Shown here: piece after piece, positions 49,599 through 59,159 of the stretch
Position numbering within the stretch: position 1 is the first letter of the stretch
Layout: the number at the start of each line of letters is the position of its first letter
Assembly: GCF_000347635.1 (NCBI RefSeq)
Contig: NC_020514.1
Coordinates: forward strand, 2,604,001-2,668,000
Length of the DNA stretch: 64,000 bases
Direction: 5' to 3'
DNA from: Paraglaciecola psychrophila 170
GTDB taxonomy: Bacteria > Pseudomonadota > Gammaproteobacteria > Enterobacterales > Alteromonadaceae
The notes under the pieces: generated by a model
Told to the model about the DNA's origin: nothing
The model's input: the letters and a program-made list of their open reading frames with translations, nothing else
Databases searched by the model: none
Position numbers and translations under genes: made by a program

Positions 49599-49626
49599 AA
49601 CGGTCCTCTCTGGGCCGTTTCTTCTT
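49599..49626 (+). terminator. Partial terminator after acpP
   Basis: AACGGTCC (49599-49606) pairs with GGGCCGTT (49612-49619), one G-T pair, around TCTCT, followed by TCTTCTTT. It starts 11 bases after acpP and likely makes acpP transcripts end before fabF. Confidence 0.8.
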
Positions 49627-49664
49627 TAAATCACACACATTTTTATAAATAGTCGGAGGCCAAT

Positions 49665-50903
49665 GTGTCTAAACGTCGCGTTGTTGTGACCGGTCTTGGC
49701 ATGCTTTCTCCTGTTGGCAATACTGTAGATTCCACCTGGAAAAGCATACTTGCGGGTAAAAGTGGGATTGCACCTATCACCTCTTTTGATTGTTCCTCGT
49801 TTACCACTCAGTTTGCCGGTGAAGTCAAAAATTTTAATGTCGAACAGTACATTCCTAAAAAAGAAACCAAAAAGATGGATAGGTTTATCCAGTTAGGGAT
49901 CGCGGCCGGTAAACAAGCTCTCGAGCATTCAGGATTTAAAGTCACCACTCAAAATGCAACAAGAATTGGTGTTGCTATTGGTTCTGGGATTGGTGGTCTG
50001 GGTTTAATTGAAGAAAACCATCGGCGGATGCTTGAATCAGGCCCAAGAAAAATTTCACCATTTTTTGTTCCTGCCACGATCACTAATATGATTTCAGGAT
50101 TCTTTTCAATATTTGAAGGTCTCAAAGGCCCAAATATTAATGTTGTTACTGCATGTACCACTGGCGTCCATAATATAGGTATTGCTGCTCGTATCATTGC
50201 ATACGGTGACGCAGATGCGATGATTGCCGGTGGTGCTGAGTCAACTGTCTGTGGTTTAGGTATTGGCGGCTTTGCTGCAGCCCGTGCTTTATCGACCCGC
50301 AATGATAACCCTGAAGCGGCTAGCCGCCCTTGGGATAAGGACAGAGATGGTTTTGTTATGGGGGAGGGTGCAGGTGTCGTGATGTTGGAAGACTATGACT
50401 CTGCTGTAGAGCGTGGCGCTAAAATTTATGCTGAACTGGTTGGTTTTGGCATGAGTGGCGATGCTTACCATATGACTTCGCCGCCAGCTAATGGTGAAGG
50501 TGCTGCGGCTGCCATGGTCAATGCGATTAACGATGCCAAGGTTGATGTGAGTGAAATTGGTTACATTAATGCACATGGCACATCGACTCCTGCAGGAGAT
50601 GTCGCTGAAGTTGCTGCGATTAAATATGCTTTTGGTCAACATTCAAACAAGGTTTTGGTAAGTTCCACCAAATCAATGATTGGACATTTACTTGGAGCCG
50701 CAGGCTCAGTTGAAGCTATTTTTACTATACTGGCACTACGCGATCAGATTGCCCCCCCAACTATTAACTTAGATAACCCTGGTGAAGGCTGCGACCTTGA
50801 TTTCGTTGCCCATACTGCAAAACCTGTGAAGATGGAATTTGCGTTATGTAATTCTTTTGGTTTTGGTGGCACTAATGGCTCACTACTGTTTAAAAGACTC
50901 TAG
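49665..50903 (+). CDS. fabF: 3-oxoacyl-ACP synthase II
   Basis: A 412-residue KAS II, an elongation condensing enzyme. Active-site Cys is in [13 protein letters not shown], and the two His are in [11 protein letters not shown] and [12 protein letters not shown]. The start is GTG 49665 with a very good ribosome site (CGGAGG) 7 bases before it; the overlapping ATG at 49663 is in another frame. FabF in E. coli adjusts membrane fluidity with temperature, which would matter in a cold-water bacterium. Confidence 0.97.
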   Translation: MSKRRVVVTGLGMLSPVGNTVDSTWKSILAGKSGIAPITSFDCSSFTTQFAGEVKNFNVEQYIPKKETKKMDRFIQLGIAAGKQALEHSGFKVTTQNATRIGVAIGSGIGGLGLIEENHRRMLESGPRKISPFFVPATITNMISGFFSIFEGLKGPNINVVTACTTGVHNIGIAARIIAYGDADAMIAGGAESTVCGLGIGGFAAARALSTRNDNPEAASRPWDKDRDGFVMGEGAGVVMLEDYDSAVERGAKIYAELVGFGMSGDAYHMTSPPANGEGAAAAMVNAINDAKVDVSEIGYINAHGTSTPAGDVAEVAAIKYAFGQHSNKVLVSSTKSMIGHLLGAAGSVEAIFTILALRDQIAPPTINLDNPGEGCDLDFVAHTAKPVKMEFALCNSFGFGGTNGSLLFKRL

Positions 50904-50963
50904 GCAGAGTTTGGCTATTGAATATTATTGAAGCTATTTTAGGGTATTTAGATGCGACTATGA

Positions 50964-51806
50964 ATGATTGTTAACGGTCAGCAACAGCAACAGATAGAGA
51001 TTGCAGACAGAGCCTTTCAATATGGTGATGGCTGCTTTACCACTATGGCGTTTAGAAACAGCCGTCTTGAATTGTTTGATGCCCATATTAGTCGTCTAAA
51101 ATTAGCCTGTAAAACGCTATATATAGAGTTTATTAAATGGTCAGATATAGAACGTTGCATCGTTGATTCAGTGCAGTCTATTGATGACTGCGTAGTAAAA
51201 GTGATCATTACTCGAGGTGTCGGTGGCAGGGGTTATAGCCCTCAAGGAGCTGCAAATCCTAGTTTTATCATTACCCATCACACAATCCCAGCACATTATG
51301 CTCTTTGGCAAACCGATGGTATTAAACTCACTATTAGCCCTATTACGTTAGCTTGCCAACCTCTACTGGCAGGCATCAAACATCTAAATCGTTTAGAGCA
51401 GGTATTAATTAAACATGCACTGGCAAAAACTGATTATGATGATGCGATTGTTTGTGATACCCAACAAAACATAATTGAAACATCTGCAGGTAATCTATTT
51501 TGGTATAAAGATAATGTTTGGTATACAGCAGACCATTCAGTATCGGGGGTTGAAGGGGTTATGCGTAACCAGATTTTGGCAGTTATGCAAGAAAAAGATT
51601 TGCCGTGTCAGGTGGTTCGTCAGGACATCAGTGACTTATTCTGCGCCCAGGAGTTGTTTGTTTGTAACTCTCTAATGATGCTGGTGCCCGTAGTGAGTTT
51701 GTTTAATCCAGTCACTCAGCAAAACAAACATTATGTTATCGAACAAACAAAACTGATGCAGCATTATATTCAGCATACAATTAACCTTAAGGCGCTAAAA
51801 GTTTAA
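50964..51806 (+). CDS. pabC: Aminodeoxychorismate lyase
   Basis: A 280-residue PLP fold-type IV enzyme that releases p-aminobenzoate for folate synthesis. The N-terminal DRAFQYGDGCFTTM is typical, and the PLP Lys lies in GIKHLNRLEQVL. The later ETSAGNLFWY and the SVSGVEGVMR stretch bind the cofactor phosphate. It lies between fabF and mltG as in E. coli. Its stop overlaps the next start as TAATG. Confidence 0.92.
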   Translation: MIVNGQQQQQIEIADRAFQYGDGCFTTMAFRNSRLELFDAHISRLKLACKTLYIEFIKWSDIERCIVDSVQSIDDCVVKVIITRGVGGRGYSPQGAANPSFIITHHTIPAHYALWQTDGIKLTISPITLACQPLLAGIKHLNRLEQVLIKHALAKTDYDDAIVCDTQQNIIETSAGNLFWYKDNVWYTADHSVSGVEGVMRNQILAVMQEKDLPCQVVRQDISDLFCAQELFVCNSLMMLVPVVSLFNPVTQQNKHYVIEQTKLMQHYIQHTINLKALKV

Positions 51807-52801
51807 TGAAAATTGTAAAATGGCTATTGTTTTTTGCAGTAGTATTTGGAATCGGTTTTGTTGCCACCCTTTTTTATTTTGACAAAAAAGTACATCAACC
51901 TCTAATCCTCAATGAGGCAACTATATATCAAGTTAAATCAGGCCAATCTGCGAAAGGATTACTGAATAGATTAAAAGAGCAGGGTATTATTTCTGATAAT
52001 ATTGGCCTTAAAATTAGATTGAAGCTTGAACCAGCACTTGCCAACATTAAAGTGGGCACCTATGAATTGTTGCCTTCAATGAGTGCATTAGATTTACTAG
52101 AGCTATTCTCTAGTGGTAAAGAATTACAATTTTCAATCAGTTTAATTGAAGGACTGAATTGGCGGGAATGGTTATTAGTTATAAAGTCCCATCCACAAAT
52201 TACATTCTCGGATGATTTTTATCAACAGCTTGCCATTTTAACCGCACAACTTCCGGAGCAATCGATTGAAGGATATCTGCTTCCTGACACCTATTATTTT
52301 GTGGCACAAACCGAGGCAATTGATCTAGTCAAACGTGCGCATTTGAGTATGCAAAAATATTTAAATGAGGCTTGGCAACATCGGGCGCTGGATTTGCCAT
52401 ATGCATCGGCCTATGAAGGTTTAACCTTGGCGTCAATTATAGAAAAAGAAACCGGCGTAGCAGATGAGCGGCCTCGTATTTCTGGTGTGTTTGTCAATAG
52501 ACTTAATCTGAATATGCGTTTACAAACTGATCCGACGGTTATTTATGGTATGGGTGAAAGTTTTGATGGCGACATCAGACGCAAAGATCTAAAAACGGCT
52601 ACGCCTTATAATACTTATATGATTAGAGGCTTACCACCAACACCTATCGCTATGCCAAGTAAATTAGCCATTGATGCTGCTTTTAACCCGTTGATAACTG
52701 ATGAGTTGTACTTTGTATCTAAAGGTGATGGCAGTCACAAATTTTCAATCACTTTGCAAGAGCACAACCTTGCGGTGCGTCAATATCAATTAAATAAATA
52801 A
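51806..52801 (+). CDS. mltG: Endolytic murein transglycosylase
   Basis: A 331-residue MltG (YceG), which cuts nascent peptidoglycan and limits strand length. One N-terminal membrane helix (about residues 4-24) is followed by a LysM-like part and the catalytic domain with the Glu in ASIIEKETGVADERP. The conserved TPYNTYMIRGLPPTPI lies near residue 270. It faces the periplasm. Coupled to pabC by a one-base overlap. Confidence 0.95.
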   Translation: MKIVKWLLFFAVVFGIGFVATLFYFDKKVHQPLILNEATIYQVKSGQSAKGLLNRLKEQGIISDNIGLKIRLKLEPALANIKVGTYELLPSMSALDLLELFSSGKELQFSISLIEGLNWREWLLVIKSHPQITFSDDFYQQLAILTAQLPEQSIEGYLLPDTYYFVAQTEAIDLVKRAHLSMQKYLNEAWQHRALDLPYASAYEGLTLASIIEKETGVADERPRISGVFVNRLNLNMRLQTDPTVIYGMGESFDGDIRRKDLKTATPYNTYMIRGLPPTPIAMPSKLAIDAAFNPLITDELYFVSKGDGSHKFSITLQEHNLAVRQYQLNK

Positions 52802-52812
52802 GAGAGTCCTAG

Positions 52813-53442
52813 TTGCAAACACCAGGTAAATTCATCGTTATTGAAGGTTTAGAAGGCGCAGGAAAAAGCAGCGCTGTAGCGATTTTGACCCAAGCTATAC
52901 AAACTGCTGGTCACATTGTAGTTAATACCAGAGAGCCTGGCGGCACCGCTATGGCAGAAGCCATCAGAGATGTAGTCAAACACGATTGGATAGATGAAAA
53001 AGTCACAGTAGAAGCTGAGTTGTTGTTAATGTATGCAGCAAGAGCGCAATTAGTCCAAAACGTTATTCTGCCAAATTTAGAAAAAGGGTTCTGGGTACTC
53101 GGAGACAGACATGATATGTCTTCGCAAGCATATCAAGGTGGTGGTCGACAGATTGATCAGAACATGATTGAAAGCTTAAGAGCGATTACATTAAAAGACT
53201 TTAGGCCTGACTTTACCTTGTATATGGATGTTGAGCCTAAAGAAGGGCTTAAACGTGTCACAGGCCGTGGCGAGTTAGATCGTATTGAGCAAGAGGATTT
53301 GAGCTTTTTTGAGCGTACTCGTGAGCGTTATCTGTTATTGGCACAGCAGGATCATAATTGCATCGTGATCAATACTATGCAAGATATGCAAGCGGTGCAC
53401 ACAGATTTAGAGCTAGCGATTCAACAATTTTTGGAGAATTAA
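52813..53442 (+). CDS. tmk: Thymidylate kinase
   Basis: A 209-residue dTMP kinase. The P-loop is EGLEGAGKSSA, the DRX motif is GDRHDMSSQAYQGGGR, and TREPGGTAMAE binds the substrate. The start is TTG 52813 (QTPGKFIVIEGLEG), with GAGAG about 10 bases before it. It directly abuts holB, with no bases between stop and start. Confidence 0.96.
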   Translation: MQTPGKFIVIEGLEGAGKSSAVAILTQAIQTAGHIVVNTREPGGTAMAEAIRDVVKHDWIDEKVTVEAELLLMYAARAQLVQNVILPNLEKGFWVLGDRHDMSSQAYQGGGRQIDQNMIESLRAITLKDFRPDFTLYMDVEPKEGLKRVTGRGELDRIEQEDLSFFERTRERYLLLAQQDHNCIVINTMQDMQAVHTDLELAIQQFLEN

Positions 53443-54330
53443 GTGTTTCCTTGGTTAGAGGTTACTTTTAAACAGTTAAGTGCACGGATCGCGGCAGTTA
53501 AGTTGCATCATGCTTTGCTTATTCAAGGTCCCTCTGGTTTAGGTAAATCAAACTTTGCCTTGCAGTTTGCTCAGTTACTTTTATGTAAAGCTAGGCAAGG
53601 GCATAAGGTGTGCGGTCACTGCCAGTCTTGCTTGTTAAATGCTGCGAATACTCATCCTGACTTACATGTGGTGGAATCGGATAAACAAATTGGTGTTGAT
53701 CAGATACGCGACGCCATTAAAAAATTAGTTAGCTCTGCTCACATGTCTGGGGCAAAGGTATTGATTATCTATGATGCACACACTATGACCGAATCAAGCG
53801 CGAATGCATTACTCAAAACCTTAGAAGAGCCTACCGCTAATACGTTTTTGTTACTCACAACGAACAAGCCAGAACGTTTGCTGCCGACAATTAAAAGCCG
53901 CTGTGAAAAATTAGCGTTACCTTTACCCACTTTAGATTCGACATTAGCTTGGGTAAAAACCCAATATGACGCTGATATTGATATCAATTTTGCCAGATTG
54001 TTTAGTTCACGCCCGCTGGCTTTATTAGCAGAACTACAAGAAGAGCAAAAGTTTACTTATGAAATATTTAGCGCTGGTTTAGATGCTTTGCTGCATAAGC
54101 AAACCAGTGCCATGCAATTAGCAATGGATTGGCACGATAGTGCAGATAAAGTACTTAAATGGACTCAATATTGGGCAAGACAACAATGTACTGAGAATGT
54201 TTCTGAAACAGTGTGGCAGCTAAATTTACAAGCGTCTAAGGTGACTCGACAATTGCGTAACCCTGGTGTGAATAAAACATTATTGTTAACAGAGCTGTTA
54301 GATAAGCTTGCATTAGTCAAGGCCGCATAA
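53443..54330 (+). CDS. holB: DNA polymerase III delta' subunit
   Basis: A 295-residue clamp-loader subunit. It has a P-loop-like GPSGLGKSNFA, zinc-binding cysteines in CKARQGHKVCGHCQSC, and the SRC arginine-finger motif in IKSRCEKL (about residue 155). ALLKTLEEPTANTFLLL is a further hallmark. The start is GTG 53443, directly after the tmk stop. Some relatives place pilZ after holB; here tatD follows instead, as in E. coli. Confidence 0.93.
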   Translation: MFPWLEVTFKQLSARIAAVKLHHALLIQGPSGLGKSNFALQFAQLLLCKARQGHKVCGHCQSCLLNAANTHPDLHVVESDKQIGVDQIRDAIKKLVSSAHMSGAKVLIIYDAHTMTESSANALLKTLEEPTANTFLLLTTNKPERLLPTIKSRCEKLALPLPTLDSTLAWVKTQYDADIDINFARLFSSRPLALLAELQEEQKFTYEIFSAGLDALLHKQTSAMQLAMDWHDSADKVLKWTQYWARQQCTENVSETVWQLNLQASKVTRQLRNPGVNKTLLLTELLDKLALVKAA

Positions 54331-54360
54331 ACTTAACCCTACAAAAGATGGAAAAATTAC

Positions 54361-55134
54361 GTGTTTGTTGATTCACATTGTCACCTAGATAAATTAGACA
54401 AAACCCCAGAAGAACTTTCAGACATCCTTAACTTTGCAAGAAGCCGTGGTGTCGAACATTTTTTATGCGTTTCGGTGTCTGTTAAAGACTTCCCTATGAT
54501 GTTGGATACCGTTAAAGAATTTAATGATGTATCTGTTTCCTGCGGTGTACACCCTCTACACCAAGAAGATGCTTGTGGTTATGATGAGCTACTTAATATG
54601 GCTGATAATGAAGAAGTAGTCGCCATAGGAGAAACTGGCTTAGATTACTTCTATAGTGCTGAAACGAAATCAGTGCAACTCACTTCTTTTGTTGATCATA
54701 TTAAGGTAGCCAACAAGTTAAGCAAACCATTGATCATCCATACTAGGGATGCTCGAGAAGATACGATTGATTTGCTTAAGCTGCACAAAGACCCAGCAAC
54801 CAGAGGTGTGCTTCATTGTTTTACTGAGACTTGGGAGATGGCGCAGGCTGCAATTGAACTAGGTATGTATATTTCTATATCCGGCATAGTCACCTTTAAA
54901 ACAGCCACTGAGTTACAACAGGTGGTGAAAAAAATACCATTAGATAAATTACTAATAGAAACTGATTCACCTTGGTTAGCGCCTGTTCCCTATAGAGGTA
55001 AGCCGAATCAACCGGGCTTTGTAAGGGAAGTAGGGGAGTTTATTGCTGAGCTGAGAGGTATAAGTGTGGAAGAGTTGGCTAAAATAACCACTAATAACTT
55101 TTATGACTTATTTGCAATTCAACGCTCAGTCTGA
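54361..55134 (+). CDS. ycfH: TatD-family metal-dependent hydrolase (YcfH)
   Basis: A 257-residue TIM-barrel hydrolase. The metal ligands appear in SHCHLDKL, GETGLDYFY, IIHTRDARED, LHCFTETWE and ETDSPWLAP. The family includes DNases and is linked to D-tyrosyl or damaged-DNA processing; the exact substrate of YcfH is uncertain. GTG 54361 is the start. It ends the long plus-strand housekeeping cluster. Confidence 0.92.
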   Translation: MFVDSHCHLDKLDKTPEELSDILNFARSRGVEHFLCVSVSVKDFPMMLDTVKEFNDVSVSCGVHPLHQEDACGYDELLNMADNEEVVAIGETGLDYFYSAETKSVQLTSFVDHIKVANKLSKPLIIHTRDAREDTIDLLKLHKDPATRGVLHCFTETWEMAQAAIELGMYISISGIVTFKTATELQQVVKKIPLDKLLIETDSPWLAPVPYRGKPNQPGFVREVGEFIAELRGISVEELAKITTNNFYDLFAIQRSV

Positions 55135-55230
55135 ATATGTCAGTTAGAGATAGCGTTTCATAGTGTAAAGATGCAAGTTTATTTGTTTTAAATAGGTAAA
55201 TATATGCTGATTCAATTGGCCTTTTGTTAA

Positions 55231-55716
55231 TTACCGCCCACAACATTTTTTATACTTTTTACCGCTGCCGCACAAGCATTGACTGTTTCGCTCTTGGGAG
55301 AGTTCACCTGAATCTTTTTTTATAACTCCATCAGCATATAACCACTTTCCCGCTTCAAAAACAAAGTCTGATATTTCATGCATTACATAATAAGAGTTAT
55401 GTATTTGATAGAAGGCTTTAAATTCTACCTGAGCCATATTTACTTGAGAATAGTGGGCTATGACTTGTAAAGATAACCACTGAGTATCCTCGGAGCTGTC
55501 TGCTAGTTCACTTATTGTTAGTTTTGAACGCTGGGCTAATATGTAGGTTTGTAAGATGTACCGATAATTTTTTAAAGAATAAGCTGAAAAACGCGAGCGC
55601 ATTAAGGTTTCAGCATCTTTTGCAGCTACTTTTCCATCAATAATCGGCTTGCAACATACTTCATATGTAAGTTCGTTACCGCAAGTGCAGTGTTTAATAA
55701 TCGTCGCCAAAATCAA
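55231..55716 (-). CDS. ychJ: YchJ family protein with two SEC-C motifs
   Basis: A 161-residue UPF0225 protein. A Cys cluster stands at each end: CTCGNELTYEVCC near residue 10 and CLCGSGKKYKKCC at the C-terminus, both SEC-C type zinc motifs. Between them is an NTF2-like fold with ETLMRSRFSAYSLKNYRYI. The function is unknown; the fold and zinc motifs suggest protein or nucleic-acid binding. It is convergent with the tatD-family gene. Confidence 0.92.
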   Translation of the reverse strand: MILATIIKHCTCGNELTYEVCCKPIIDGKVAAKDAETLMRSRFSAYSLKNYRYILQTYILAQRSKLTISELADSSEDTQWLSLQVIAHYSQVNMAQVEFKAFYQIHNSYYVMHEISDFVFEAGKWLYADGVIKKDSGELSQERNSQCLCGSGKKYKKCCGR

Positions 55717-55813
55717 ATAACCTAACCAAATAAATCTATTAACCTAGCAAGCCTAGGCGATTAAAGTAAACATAGTCAAGAATTTATCAAAGCTGTTTTT
55801 TAAACTTTGTCGA

Positions 55814-56191
55814 TTACCAAGGGCCTTTTACTACGTTATCTTGTTGGTCGTTGACGGGGATCAAGTTAACTAGCGATACCTTAAAATCAATACACAGTTG
55901 TTTTAGACGCTTAAAGCTTATTTCATCTAAAGATAACTGTTCAACGAACAGGTTTGAACACTGACCGCCAATCACAATTTTTTCAAGCCACAATGATAAT
56001 TGGTTTTGTGTAGGTTTAGTAATACACATGCAATAATCTTGTTTTTCAGAAAATCGAATATGATTAGCCACTAAAAAAGTCCATTTATTGGCATGCTTAA
56101 CATTTATATCGATGCTATGCCTGTTATCTGCTGGCACTTGCATAGAGGCTAGTGGAATAGAGTTATTTGTAAACGCATGTAAACTTGCCAT
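55814..56191 (-). CDS. SulA-like SOS cell-division inhibitor (candidate)
   Basis: A 125-residue protein. The C-terminal two thirds follow the SulA pattern: a Trp-containing strand, a TxPTxxQLxxWL helix (TKPTQNQLSLWLEKI), VEQLSLDE and then a helix ending in VSLVNLIPV. Matching E. coli SulA elements are LTPQQKLSREW, ISQLSP and YSVVIGWL. Sequence identity is low, so the family call rests on spacing plus regulation: tandem LexA-type half-sites lie right upstream. SulA blocks FtsZ polymerisation after DNA damage. If the call is wrong it is an SOS-controlled protein of unknown role. Confidence 0.5.
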   Translation of the reverse strand: MASLHAFTNNSIPLASMQVPADNRHSIDINVKHANKWTFLVANHIRFSEKQDYCMCITKPTQNQLSLWLEKIVIGGQCSNLFVEQLSLDEISFKRLKQLCIDFKVSLVNLIPVNDQQDNVVKGPW

Positions 56192-56201
56192 AATAATTTC
56201 T

Positions 56202-56249
56202 CAACAGTGTTCTTATATACAGTGGTTATATATACAGTAGTACTGTATA
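56202..56249 (-). promoter_or_regulatory. Tandem LexA-type half-sites upstream of the SulA-like gene
   Basis: On the plus strand TATACAGT occurs at 56216-56223 and 56231-56238, with a weaker TCAACAGT at 56201-56208, giving a 15-base period. An inverted copy follows, so TATACAGTA (56231-56239) and TACTGTATA (56241-56249) form a perfect palindrome about one base. The two direct copies each form GTG-N10-CAG, one base from the LexA core CTG-N10-CAG, within 50 bases of the start codon. Confidence 0.55.
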
Positions 56250-57112
56250 AATCATCATGCAAGCTTTTTTTGCCTTGATGTGTTTTTATTCGTTTATTAA
56301 TCTTTCTAGATTACATATAAACCTACCGACATCGATGCTGAAGGACGCATGACTTCGTCTAGCTTTAACTTTAACTTTAACTTTAAACATGAGGATAATT
56401 GACCTCCCCACCAGTAAAACGATTACTTTGACCTTACATTTATTCCGGATCGTAGATTGTCTTAAACACAACAAATTTCGCCGAGCTAAGTGGGTTAGCT
56501 TTTTTAATCAGTGATGAAACTGAAAACCTATCCAAGACACGACCATAGAACAAGCTAAGAAGCAGTGAAGTCGATAGATTCGCGGTAGTAAATTTAAATT
56601 TTCGTACAAGTCGTTATAGTTTAACGCATGAGGTTTTTCTGCTTAGTCATTAGTAATCCATGACTATTGGTCAACTTTGAAAGACTGTGACTGTGCAAAT
56701 AAGAACAAGTTTTCAGAGCTAAATTTATAAAGTTATTGTGGCTGATGAGTTTTGTTGCCATGTCAGCTCATCAATAGATGTTGTATGTTTTTGGCTGTGA
56801 AACTCAAGTGGTGTGGTTTTAAATACTTTGTTTTCATCATCAACAAACACTTGAAATAGCTATAGTAAGTGGGCTTACCATCTAGACTAAAGATCCTAAC
56901 TATCGCATCGACCTTCACCTTTTTCGGCTGTTTTAGTCGACGTTTTTGTCACTTACATGACTTTCTTTTTTCTCAATGAATTTAGGTGTGTGATTTAGCA
57001 TGCCCTACCTATTAATTAGGTTTAGCTAATGGCCTACATTAATAGGCCATTAATTCAGCACAAAATTCTTGATGTATTTATCATCAAGTAAATGAATATT
57101 TTTGGTATTGAT
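56250..57112. other. Long intergenic region with a possible coding remnant
   Basis: About 860 bases lie between the SulA-like gene and the dGTPase gene. On the minus strand, 56725-56950 reads like worn coding sequence: KVKVDAIVRIFSLDGKPTYY in one frame and FQVFVDDENKVFKTTPLEFH to SSATITL-stop in another, with one frameshift between. I do not recognise the protein. The rest shows only the hexamer repeat and AT-rich sequence. Confidence 0.35.
56363..56386. repeat. (CTTTAA)4 tandem repeat
   Basis: Four exact copies of CTTTAA in a row inside a non-coding stretch. A six-base unit can vary in copy number by slippage. No gene reads through it convincingly; a 62-codon open frame here owes its Lys-Val pattern to the repeat. 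Confidence 0.8.
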
Positions 57113-58444
57113 TTACGACCCGATCTTTTCTGTAACTGCAGCGGAGGAGGGCAGAAACAAGGTGCCGTACAACTTGGCAGCAAAACCATCTGTCATGCCC
57201 GAGATATAATCAGCAATCACTCTGTGGCCATTCCCTGCTTCATGTGCTTTTAACCAACGTTGGCATGTGTTTTCAGGCAGTAATCTTTGAGGATCTGAAG
57301 CAAACGCCTGAAATAATTCCATGACTATTTGCTGACCTTTATATTCGATCATTTGTATCTCAGGTTTTCTGATAACACGGTTAAACACATAAGCTTTAAA
57401 TATGCTTAAAGCCTGATGGAAAGATGTGGGAAACACAGCGTTATATTTAAGTAAATCTTGCTCAAACTCCGGTGCAATTTCTTTTATCTCAATATTTGTA
57501 ATAAAACAATTGACCAAGGCACCTATGGCATCCTTCCTTTCATGGTGATGTTGGCTAAACAGCTTTTCGCTGAGCGCCATTATGTATTGGTTCATCCAAT
57601 CAATGTCTAACTTGAGTAACGGCTCTGCGACTTCTTGAAAAAACTGTGAGCGGTTGACTATGCCCATTACAATGGCATCTTCAAGATCATGGATGCCGTA
57701 AGCAATATCATCTGCCAACTCCATAATTGAACAGTCAAAAGATTTATATAGAGTTTTGTGATGGCTTTTAGCTGTACTTTTAAATTGCATAAATCGTTGC
57801 GAATCATGGGTAGATAATCCCTCAAGTATCCACTCAAAAGAGGCTTGATCGCATTTATACAGACCTTTAGGTGGATGCCAAAGAGATGCTTTCACTTCTC
57901 GATGAGATACCGACTCTTGCGCCTGAGGTGGTTGATTTAATTGAGGCAGGTAGTTGGGATACTTGATTAAACCTAATAAAGTTCGCCTGCTAAGATTCAT
58001 CCCGTGGTTGGCAGTATAAGGTTCAAGTTTGGTGACTATTCTAAATGTTTGGCCATTTCCTTCGAAACCGCCATGATTCCGCATCATATAATGCAGCGCC
58101 ACTTCACCGCCATGGCCATAAGGAGGATGGCCGATATCATGAGCTAAACATAACGCCTCAATTAAGGTGTCATTCAAATCTAAGTGTTGGGTTAAATCAG
58201 CGTATTTGCTTCTAAGCTGCGCAGCGATGCCTTGGCCAATTTGTGATGCTTCTAAGGAATGTGTAAGCCGAGTGCGATAAAAATCACTCATGCCTACACC
58301 TAACACTTGGGTTTTGGCTTGTAATCGTCTGAAAGCAGCTGAATGCAGGATCCTGGCTTTGTCACGTTGATAAGGAGTGCGATGATCTCCTTGACGTTGA
58401 AGTTGAAGTTTTTGGCCATGCCTGCGCTGTGTCCATATTTCCAT
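57113..58444 (-). CDS. dGTP triphosphohydrolase-like HD-domain protein
   Basis: A 443-residue dNTP triphosphohydrolase (dGTPase). The N-terminal [21 protein letters not shown] and [17 protein letters not shown] lead into the HD motif [15 protein letters not shown], and the second metal Asp is in [17 protein letters not shown]. Members hydrolyse dGTP or other dNTPs to nucleoside and triphosphate, and some protect against phage by draining dNTPs. It is the third gene of a run alaA-yfbR-dGTPase. Both this and YfbR are HD-domain nucleotide hydrolases, so a nucleotide-pool role fits. A defence role is possible but unsupported here. Confidence 0.92.
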   Translation of the reverse strand: MEIWTQRRHGQKLQLQRQGDHRTPYQRDKARILHSAAFRRLQAKTQVLGVGMSDFYRTRLTHSLEASQIGQGIAAQLRSKYADLTQHLDLNDTLIEALCLAHDIGHPPYGHGGEVALHYMMRNHGGFEGNGQTFRIVTKLEPYTANHGMNLSRRTLLGLIKYPNYLPQLNQPPQAQESVSHREVKASLWHPPKGLYKCDQASFEWILEGLSTHDSQRFMQFKSTAKSHHKTLYKSFDCSIMELADDIAYGIHDLEDAIVMGIVNRSQFFQEVAEPLLKLDIDWMNQYIMALSEKLFSQHHHERKDAIGALVNCFITNIEIKEIAPEFEQDLLKYNAVFPTSFHQALSIFKAYVFNRVIRKPEIQMIEYKGQQIVMELFQAFASDPQRLLPENTCQRWLKAHEAGNGHRVIADYISGMTDGFAAKLYGTLFLPSSAAVTEKIGS

Positions 58445-58543
58445 AACTTACATCTGCTCCACACATATTATTTGAGGCGAACTACATTAATGTTATGTGA
58501 CCAGATGCTGCTGAGTTAATCAAGCCATTGTTTGGTCGTCTAA

Positions 58544-59155
58544 CTAATAGTCCTCTTGAGTAATTTCGTCGAGACTTAAGCTAAAGCTGGGCACATATGC
58601 TTTGATAAAATAATCGACTTCACTTGAGTGATAATCTTTCAACATTTTGTCTAAACGTTTTTTAGCTAATTCAAATTCCTTGTTTCCAGCAGAAAGCTCC
58701 TCTAGGGTTTTTAGATAGGCGCAGATCACATCAGCGGCTTTGACAATAAAAGCGATATCTTTATTGTGACGATGATGATCAATCAGCTGTGCATAATCTT
58801 CTCTGAACTCATCTGGTGCCATATTAATGAGTTTTTGTTCTGCGAGCTTTTCAATTTTTTTATACTCGTCACGAATGATGGGATTTGAATATTTTACCGG
58901 CGTGGGTAAATCACCGGTGATCACCTCTGATACGTCATGAAACATGGCCACAGTTGCTACTTGATTAGGATCTAAATCACCATCAAAATACTTATTGCGT
59001 ATCAGTGCTAATGCATGGGCTACCATAGCCACCTGTAAACTGTGCTCTTGCACATTTTCGGTCCTGATATTGCGCATCAAAGGCCATCTGTTTATTAACT
59101 TCATACGAGATAGATGGGCGAAGAAATGACTTTGTTTAGGAGATATTTTGTTCAT
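58544..59155 (-). CDS. yfbR: 5'-deoxynucleotidase YfbR
   Basis: A 203-residue HD-domain 5'-nucleotidase that removes phosphate from deoxynucleoside monophosphates. The motifs are [39 protein letters not shown] and the later Asp in [16 protein letters not shown]. YfbR shows the usual [19 protein letters not shown] beginning. Its start lies 4 bases after the alaA stop, and the pair alaA-yfbR is the same as in E. coli. Confidence 0.95.
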   Translation of the reverse strand: MNKISPKQSHFFAHLSRMKLINRWPLMRNIRTENVQEHSLQVAMVAHALALIRNKYFDGDLDPNQVATVAMFHDVSEVITGDLPTPVKYSNPIIRDEYKKIEKLAEQKLINMAPDEFREDYAQLIDHHRHNKDIAFIVKAADVICAYLKTLEELSAGNKEFELAKKRLDKMLKDYHSSEVDYFIKAYVPSFSLSLDEITQEDY

Positions 59156-59159
59156 TTAG

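Noticed and set aside
56286..56474. A 62-codon minus-strand open frame
   Set aside because: Its Lys-Val repeats are created by the (CTTTAA)4 array; no ribosome site or similarity.
57113..58444. dGTPase as a dedicated anti-phage defence gene
   Set aside because: Its neighbours are metabolic (alaA, yfbR) and there is no other defence gene nearby; kept only as a low-level possibility.
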